5,962 nt of DNA from Thermococci archaeon (lineage in GTDB: Archaea > Methanobacteriota_B > Thermococci > Thermococcales > Thermococcaceae), in the NCBI GenBank assembly GCA_003663695.1, contig QMUB01000088.1, positions 1-5,962 on the forward strand, given 5' to 3'. How positions within the stretch are numbered: the first letter of the stretch is position 1; each line of letters begins with the position of its first letter. This document shows, in pieces, positions 4,709 to 5,962 of the stretch. The notes beneath the pieces are model-generated. The model saw nothing but the letters and a program-made list of their open reading frames with translations, was not told the origin of the DNA and did no database searches. A program made the position numbers and the translations under genes.

Positions 4709-5908
4709 ATGTCAGTTGAAGATGAAATAAAATTTGAGAGGGACGAAACTTACGATGACTACATAACCTATTTAAAAAGGAGAATAAGACAGCTCGAACT
4801 CCAAGTGAGAACACTTGAGGCGGATAAGGAGAGGCTTGAGAGAGAGCTTTCCCGTCTGAGGATGGAGATGTCAAGGATGAGGCAGCCCCCTGCTTTTGCA
4901 GGAACCCTTTTAGAAATGCTCGACGAAGAGAGAGCAATAGTGCAGAACTTTAATGGACCGCGTTTTGTTGTGAGGATAGCACCATGGATAGAAAGGGAGA
5001 AACTAAAACCGGGTTCAAGGGTCGCTCTGGACCAGAGGACAATGGCGGTGATTGAGCTCCTTCCATCACAGAAGGATCCGAGCGTTCTTGGTTTTGAAGT
5101 CATTGATAAACCGATGGTCTCATATAAGGACATAGGAGGATTGAAGAAGCAGGTGCAGGAGCTTAGAGAAGCCGTTGAGCTTCCATTAAAGCATCCAAAA
5201 CTCTTTGAGAAAGTTGGCATAGACCCTCCAAAGGGGGTTCTCCTATACGGTCCTCCGGGATGCGGGAAGACCCTGATGGCAAAGGCACTTGCAAATGAAG
5301 TTCATGCGACATTCATTAAAGTCGTAGGAAGCGAGCTCGTTAGAAAATACATCGGAGAAGGAGCGAGGCTCGTGAGCGAGCTCTTTGAGCTTGCACGTGA
5401 GAAGGCGCCAACTGTTGTTTTCATAGATGAAATTGATGCAATTGGGGCAAAGAGAATGGATGAAACGACAGGTGGTGAGAGAGAAGTTAACAGGACTCTG
5501 ATGCAGCTTCTGGCAGAGCTCGATGGATTCGACCCAAGAGGCAATGTTAAGGTGATTGCAGCTACAAACAGACCGGATATACTCGATCCGGCGCTTTTAA
5601 GACCCGGAAGGTTTGATAGGCTTATAGAAGTCCCGCTTCCAAACTTCACGGGGAGGCTTGAAATACTCAAGGTTCATACAAGGAGAATGAACCTTAAAGA
5701 TGTGGACATCAAAGCGATAGCGGAGATGACAGAGGGGGCGAGCGGTGCAGACCTCAAAGCCATTGCAACGGAGGCAGGAATGTTTGCAATAAGGTCAAGG
5801 AGAAGCTATATAACCCACGAGGACTTCCTAAAGGCTGTGGATAAGGTTCTGGGTGGAGAGCAAAAGCTGGCACAGCAGATAGCCATGCATGAGGTCATGT
5901 ACGGGTGA
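4709..5908 (+). CDS. pan: Proteasome-activating nucleotidase (PAN), AAA+ unfoldase
   Basis: PAN forms a cytosolic hexameric ring that uses ATP to unfold proteins and thread them into the 20S proteasome. The 399-residue protein is full length for the family. It has an N-terminal coiled coil (about 18-58, DYITYLKRRIRQLELQVRTL onward), then a QPP turn at 59-61 matching the conserved cis-Pro region, and an OB-fold (about 62-133). The AAA+ domain has Walker A GPPGCGKT (181-188), pore-loop KYIGEG (213-218), Walker B VVFIDEID (237-244 region), sensor-1 Asn287, and RPGRFDR (298-304) with the Arg fingers. The last three residues, Met-Tyr-Gly, form the HbYX motif that docks into the 20S alpha ring and opens its gate. 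The start is fixed by GGAGGTG 5 bases upstream. The gene appears monocistronic, with a T-rich stretch after the stop. No key residue is missing. Confidence 0.98.
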   Translation: MSVEDEIKFERDETYDDYITYLKRRIRQLELQVRTLEADKERLERELSRLRMEMSRMRQPPAFAGTLLEMLDEERAIVQNFNGPRFVVRIAPWIEREKLKPGSRVALDQRTMAVIELLPSQKDPSVLGFEVIDKPMVSYKDIGGLKKQVQELREAVELPLKHPKLFEKVGIDPPKGVLLYGPPGCGKTLMAKALANEVHATFIKVVGSELVRKYIGEGARLVSELFELAREKAPTVVFIDEIDAIGAKRMDETTGGEREVNRTLMQLLAELDGFDPRGNVKVIAATNRPDILDPALLRPGRFDRLIEVPLPNFTGRLEILKVHTRRMNLKDVDIKAIAEMTEGASGADLKAIATEAGMFAIRSRRSYITHEDFLKAVDKVLGGEQKLAQQIAMHEVMYG

Positions 5909-5962
5909 TTTCCCCATTTTTACCCTTTTCTAGGACTATTATTCCAACGGATGACGGGAATA
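5895..5962 (-). CDS. Possible C-terminal tail of a convergent gene, cut by the window edge
   Basis: One minus-strand frame is open from the right edge to a TGA at 5897-5895. It encodes a natural-looking 21-residue tail ending in VGIIVLEKGKNGEITRT. If real, it overlaps the last 14 bases of PAN, as other convergent pairs in this window do. The stretch is too short to assign a family, and the other two minus-strand frames also stay open for part of it, with stops at 5920 and 5939. This is a tentative call. Confidence 0.3.
   Translation of the reverse strand, partial: FPSSVGIIVLEKGKNGEITRT
5909..5930 (+). terminator. T-rich terminator after PAN
   Basis: After the PAN stop, the plus strand carries TT, TTTTT (5917-5921) and TTTT (5926-5929) separated by C-rich spacers. 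This matches archaeal intrinsic termination on T runs. No stable hairpin is needed or evident. Confidence 0.45.

Noticed and set aside
4768..5670. Minus-strand open frames opposite PAN (4768-5220 and 5302-5670)
   Set aside because: Ser-rich low-complexity shadows of PAN codons, with no ribosome binding sites or recognisable domains.
5951..5962. ATG at 5951 as the start of a plus-strand gene
   Set aside because: No ribosome binding site precedes it and only four codons are visible; it cannot be supported.

Overview
The window looks like a chromosomal segment of a hyperthermophilic archaeon of the order Thermococcales (Thermococcus, Pyrococcus or Palaeococcus). Three things point there. The 399-residue proteasome-activating nucleotidase (PAN) and the Cas6-like protein closely resemble the Pyrococcus/Thermococcus proteins as I remember them. 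Several genes carry GGAGGTG- or GGTGAT-type ribosome binding sites. Promoters are archaeal TATA boxes with short leaders, and genes are tightly packed with antisense convergent overlaps. No rRNA, tRNA, insertion sequence or CRISPR array is visible.

Layout. (1) Positions 1-463, minus strand: the start of a hydrophobic membrane protein that runs off the left edge, preceded 5 bases upstream by a BlaI/MecI-type winged-helix repressor. (2) Positions 556-1077, plus strand: a dCMP-deaminase-family zinc enzyme, divergent from the repressor and sharing its promoter region. (3) Positions 1074-2767, minus strand: a two-gene unit made of a HAD phosphatase fused to a GT2 dolichyl-phosphate-type glycosyltransferase, followed by a small DUF2304 membrane protein whose ribosome binding site sits in the end of the fusion gene. 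(4) Positions 2880-3779, plus strand: a polytopic GlcNAc-1-phosphate transferase of the eukaryote-like GPT/AglH type, divergent from the fusion gene. (5) Positions 3721-4491, minus strand: a Cas6-like protein whose end overlaps the transferase gene by 59 bases. (6) Positions 4492-4708: a 217-base divergent regulatory region with a prominent inverted repeat. (7) Positions 4709-5908, plus strand: PAN, followed by a T-rich terminator and possibly the tail of a convergent gene.

How the parts fit. The GPT-like transferase and the HAD-GT2/DUF2304 pair form a plausible lipid-linked-glycan module: one enzyme loads the first sugar phosphate on dolichyl phosphate, and the other may make a dolichyl-phosphate sugar or extend a glycan. 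PAN is the unfoldase of the 20S proteasome and appears monocistronic. The repressor/membrane-protein pair has the layout of bacterial BlaI-BlaR1 signalling.

The most notable points are: a Cas6 homologue that appears to lack all three catalytic residues of P. furiosus Cas6; an inverted repeat just upstream of its promoter that looks like a single degenerate CRISPR repeat; the phosphatase-glycosyltransferase fusion with a small membrane/coiled-coil partner that resembles the DPM1-DPM3 arrangement; and a BlaI-like repressor that keeps an Asn-Phe dipeptide where bacterial homologues are cleaved.
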